DNA from: Dehalococcoidia bacterium UBA1332
GTDB taxonomy: Bacteria; Chloroflexota; Dehalococcoidia; Lucifugimonadales; Lucifugimonadaceae
Reading direction: 5' to 3'
DNA length: 7,265 nt
NCBI GenBank assembly: GCA_002306745.1
Contig: DBSW01000163.1
Span: forward strand, 1,915-9,179
Positions 5,605-7,265 of the stretch are shown piece by piece. Each line of letters opens with the position of its first letter. Position 1 is the first letter of the stretch. Below the pieces are notes generated by a model. The model was not told where the DNA came from. It made no database searches and saw nothing but the letters and a program-made list of their open reading frames with translations. The translations under genes and the position numbers were made by a program.

Positions 5605-5609
5605 GGGAG
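5605..5609 (+). promoter_or_regulatory. Ribosome binding site deciding the priA TTG start
   Basis: GGGAG lies 10 nt before TTG 5620. An in-frame TGA at 5596-5598 leaves TTG 5620 as the only canonical start that keeps the conserved N-terminus. Confidence 0.6.
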
Positions 5610-5619
5610 CCTATATCGT

Positions 5620-7265
5620 TTGCAGTTCGCTGAAGTGGCAGTTGACTTCCCTGATGTGAGAACGCGTACTTTTACTTATTCTGTCCCGGATGATGTAACT
5701 ATTTCGCAGAAGATTTCCGTGGGCGATCTAGTGTGGGTTCCGTTTGGGGCACGGACGGTTCAAGGCGTTGTTTTTCAACTGTGTAAAATACCTGAAACTG
5801 AAATTGATAGGATTCGTCCGATTGCAGCGCGGGTTTACGATGGTCCTTTCATTGCTAAGCATCTGGTCCAGATCGCTTGTTGGGTTTCAGAGTACTATAG
5901 AACGACGCTGTTCGGTGCTTGTTTACTTCTACTTCCTCCCGGGGCGTCATCTCAACTAAAAACATCACTTATGGCAGGTGTCGCGACAAGAGCCCTTTCT
6001 ACGCGAGAACAGCAAGCATTAGATTTCGTAGCTAGTCATTCAAAAGTACTAAAGTCAAGAGTATCCAGGCATCTTGGTTTTGGCGGTAAGCCCATAGTGG
6101 ATCGACTGATTAGACATAAAATACTCAGGTCAGAATCTGTATGGGAACGACCGCGTGTGTCAGCGGTTTACAAAAACCGTGTTGAGTTAAATGCCTCGAA
6201 AGATGTGGTTGAAAAATTGGTGACTGAATATTCAACTGGCAGATCTTTTCGGCGCGCTGAGTTACTCACTTGGTTTCAGTTGGGGAATATTGCAGTTACG
6301 AAATCTTCTTTAATCAGTCGATTTGGTGTAGCAGCAGTTAATTGGGCGTTTAGTGAAAATCTTCTAGTAACTAGAAAATTACGTCGTGATCGCGATCCGC
6401 TTGAGCGCTATGTTTTTCAGCAGGAATTTGCTCATTCACCTACCAAAAAACAGAAGAAAGCAATCGAAGAAATCGTAGCGCAGGTTCGCTCAAATCAACA
6501 TGAAGCTAGGCCTACTGACCGTCGATTTCTTTTACACGGTGTAACAGGGTCTGGAAAAACTGAGGTCTATCTCCAAGCAATTGAGGCGTGTATTTCTGTA
6601 GGAAAGCAGGTGATATTTCTCGTACCTGAAATTGCACTCACCGCTCAAACCCTTCGACGTATAGGTTCTAGGTTTCCCGGGAAGGTAGGACTTCTTCATT
6701 CCGGCTTGACTATTGGTCAGAGATATGATCAATGGTGGCGTATAAGGAACGGTGATTACCCAATTGTTTTAGGGTCTAGAGGCGCTATTTTCGCACCGAT
6801 ACAAGATCCAGGTCTGATTGTGATTGACGAAGAGCACGAATGGACTTACAAACAGAGCGATCAAGCTCCCCGCTATCACGCAAGAAAGGTTGCGGAACAA
6901 ATAAGTGACCTAACGGGTGCTACTTTGGTGCTAGGGAGCGCAACTCCAGATACCGTAAGTTATCGTGCTGCTGAATCGGGTCTATATCGCCTGCTTGAGT
7001 TACCTGATCGGCTAGGCAGGCATCCTGTTAACCATCCTAATGATTCAATTATGGATTCAAGATTGAGATCACTTGCAAAAGTAGATATTGTCGACATGCG
7101 TCAAGAACGGGCCGAAGGCAATTTTGAGATGCTCAGTCGTGCATTGATTGAAGCGATTGGAAAAACACTTGAGTCCGATGGCAAAATAATTTTATTTCTT
7201 AATCGGCGAGGTTCAGCCTCTTATGTCCAGTGCGTGGATTGTGGTGGTGTTCGAAAATGTCGACG
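5620..7265 (+). CDS. priA: Primosomal replication-restart helicase PriA, 3' end outside window
   Basis: PriA is a 3'-5' DNA helicase that recognises abandoned replication forks and reloads DnaB. I translated 548 uninterrupted codons to the window edge; full-length PriA is usually 730-820 residues. The N-terminal 3'-end-binding domain shows FAEVAVDF (3-10), FTYSVP and VPFGARTVQG (40-49), followed by a winged-helix region (about 120-200). The helicase core has Walker A GVTGSGKTEVY (307-317), VPEIALTAQ, LHSG, SRGAIFAP (386-393), Walker B IDEEHEWTYKQ (402-412), PRYHARKVA and GSATP (439-443). DMRQE, LNRRG (527-531) and the first zinc-binding cysteines (C538, C541, C547) follow before the cut. The start is TTG, set by GGGAG 10 nt upstream and an in-frame stop at 5596. 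It lies 206 bp after rplS behind its own probable promoter. Identity is certain; only the start codon is inferred. Confidence 0.96.
   Translation, partial: MQFAEVAVDFPDVRTRTFTYSVPDDVTISQKISVGDLVWVPFGARTVQGVVFQLCKIPETEIDRIRPIAARVYDGPFIAKHLVQIACWVSEYYRTTLFGACLLLLPPGASSQLKTSLMAGVATRALSTREQQALDFVASHSKVLKSRVSRHLGFGGKPIVDRLIRHKILRSESVWERPRVSAVYKNRVELNASKDVVEKLVTEYSTGRSFRRAELLTWFQLGNIAVTKSSLISRFGVAAVNWAFSENLLVTRKLRRDRDPLERYVFQQEFAHSPTKKQKKAIEEIVAQVRSNQHEARPTDRRFLLHGVTGSGKTEVYLQAIEACISVGKQVIFLVPEIALTAQTLRRIGSRFPGKVGLLHSGLTIGQRYDQWWRIRNGDYPIVLGSRGAIFAPIQDPGLIVIDEEHEWTYKQSDQAPRYHARKVAEQISDLTGATLVLGSATPDTVSYRAAESGLYRLLELPDRLGRHPVNHPNDSIMDSRLRSLAKVDIVDMRQERAEGNFEMLSRALIEAIGKTLESDGKIILFLNRRGSASYVQCVDCGGVRKCR

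Overview
This is an ordinary bacterial core-genome window holding two divergent housekeeping blocks. The left block, on the minus strand, reads mraZ - rsmH - ftsA - ftsZ (partial) and is a stripped-down division (dcw) cluster. The right block, on the plus strand, reads a MogA/MoaB-family gene - trmD - rplS - priA (partial) and concerns molybdopterin, tRNA/ribosome and replication-restart functions. The blocks face away from each other across a regulatory region at about 3354-3644. I see no insertion sequence, CRISPR array, tRNA, rRNA, phage gene or toxin-antitoxin pair.

Organism: base composition is moderate, with AT-rich spacers. The division cluster has no ftsL, ftsI, mur genes, mraY, ftsW or ftsQ between rsmH and ftsA. 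From family knowledge this recalls Chloroflexota of the Dehalococcoidia type, including uncultured marine relatives. This is an inference from gene order and protein flavour, not a proof. Several genes start with GTG or TTG, and one apparently with AUA.

Layout: 1-353 ftsZ N-terminal part; 354-489 spacer with an inverted repeat at the ftsA stop; 490-1773 ftsA; 1774-1932 spacer without a gene; 1933-2868 rsmH, overlapping mraZ by 4 bp; 2865-3353 mraZ; 3354-3644 divergent control region with TGGGN boxes on the mraZ side and GTAC boxes plus a promoter on the other side; 3645-4136 moaB-like; 4196-4906 trmD; 4907-5059 spacer with a possible rplS promoter and leader hairpin; 5060-5413 rplS; 5414-5619 spacer with a good sigma70-type promoter; 5620 to the end priA, cut by the window edge.

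How the genes work together: MraZ probably represses its own operon. RsmH methylates 16S rRNA, FtsA tethers FtsZ to the membrane, and FtsZ forms the division ring. On the other side TrmD modifies tRNA and L19 sits at the subunit interface, while PriA reloads the replisome. The most interesting points are a likely AUA (or mis-sequenced) start for the moaB-like gene, a candidate MraZ operator, the paired GTAC dyad over the moaB promoter, and the mur-less dcw cluster. I found no clearly new multi-gene system.
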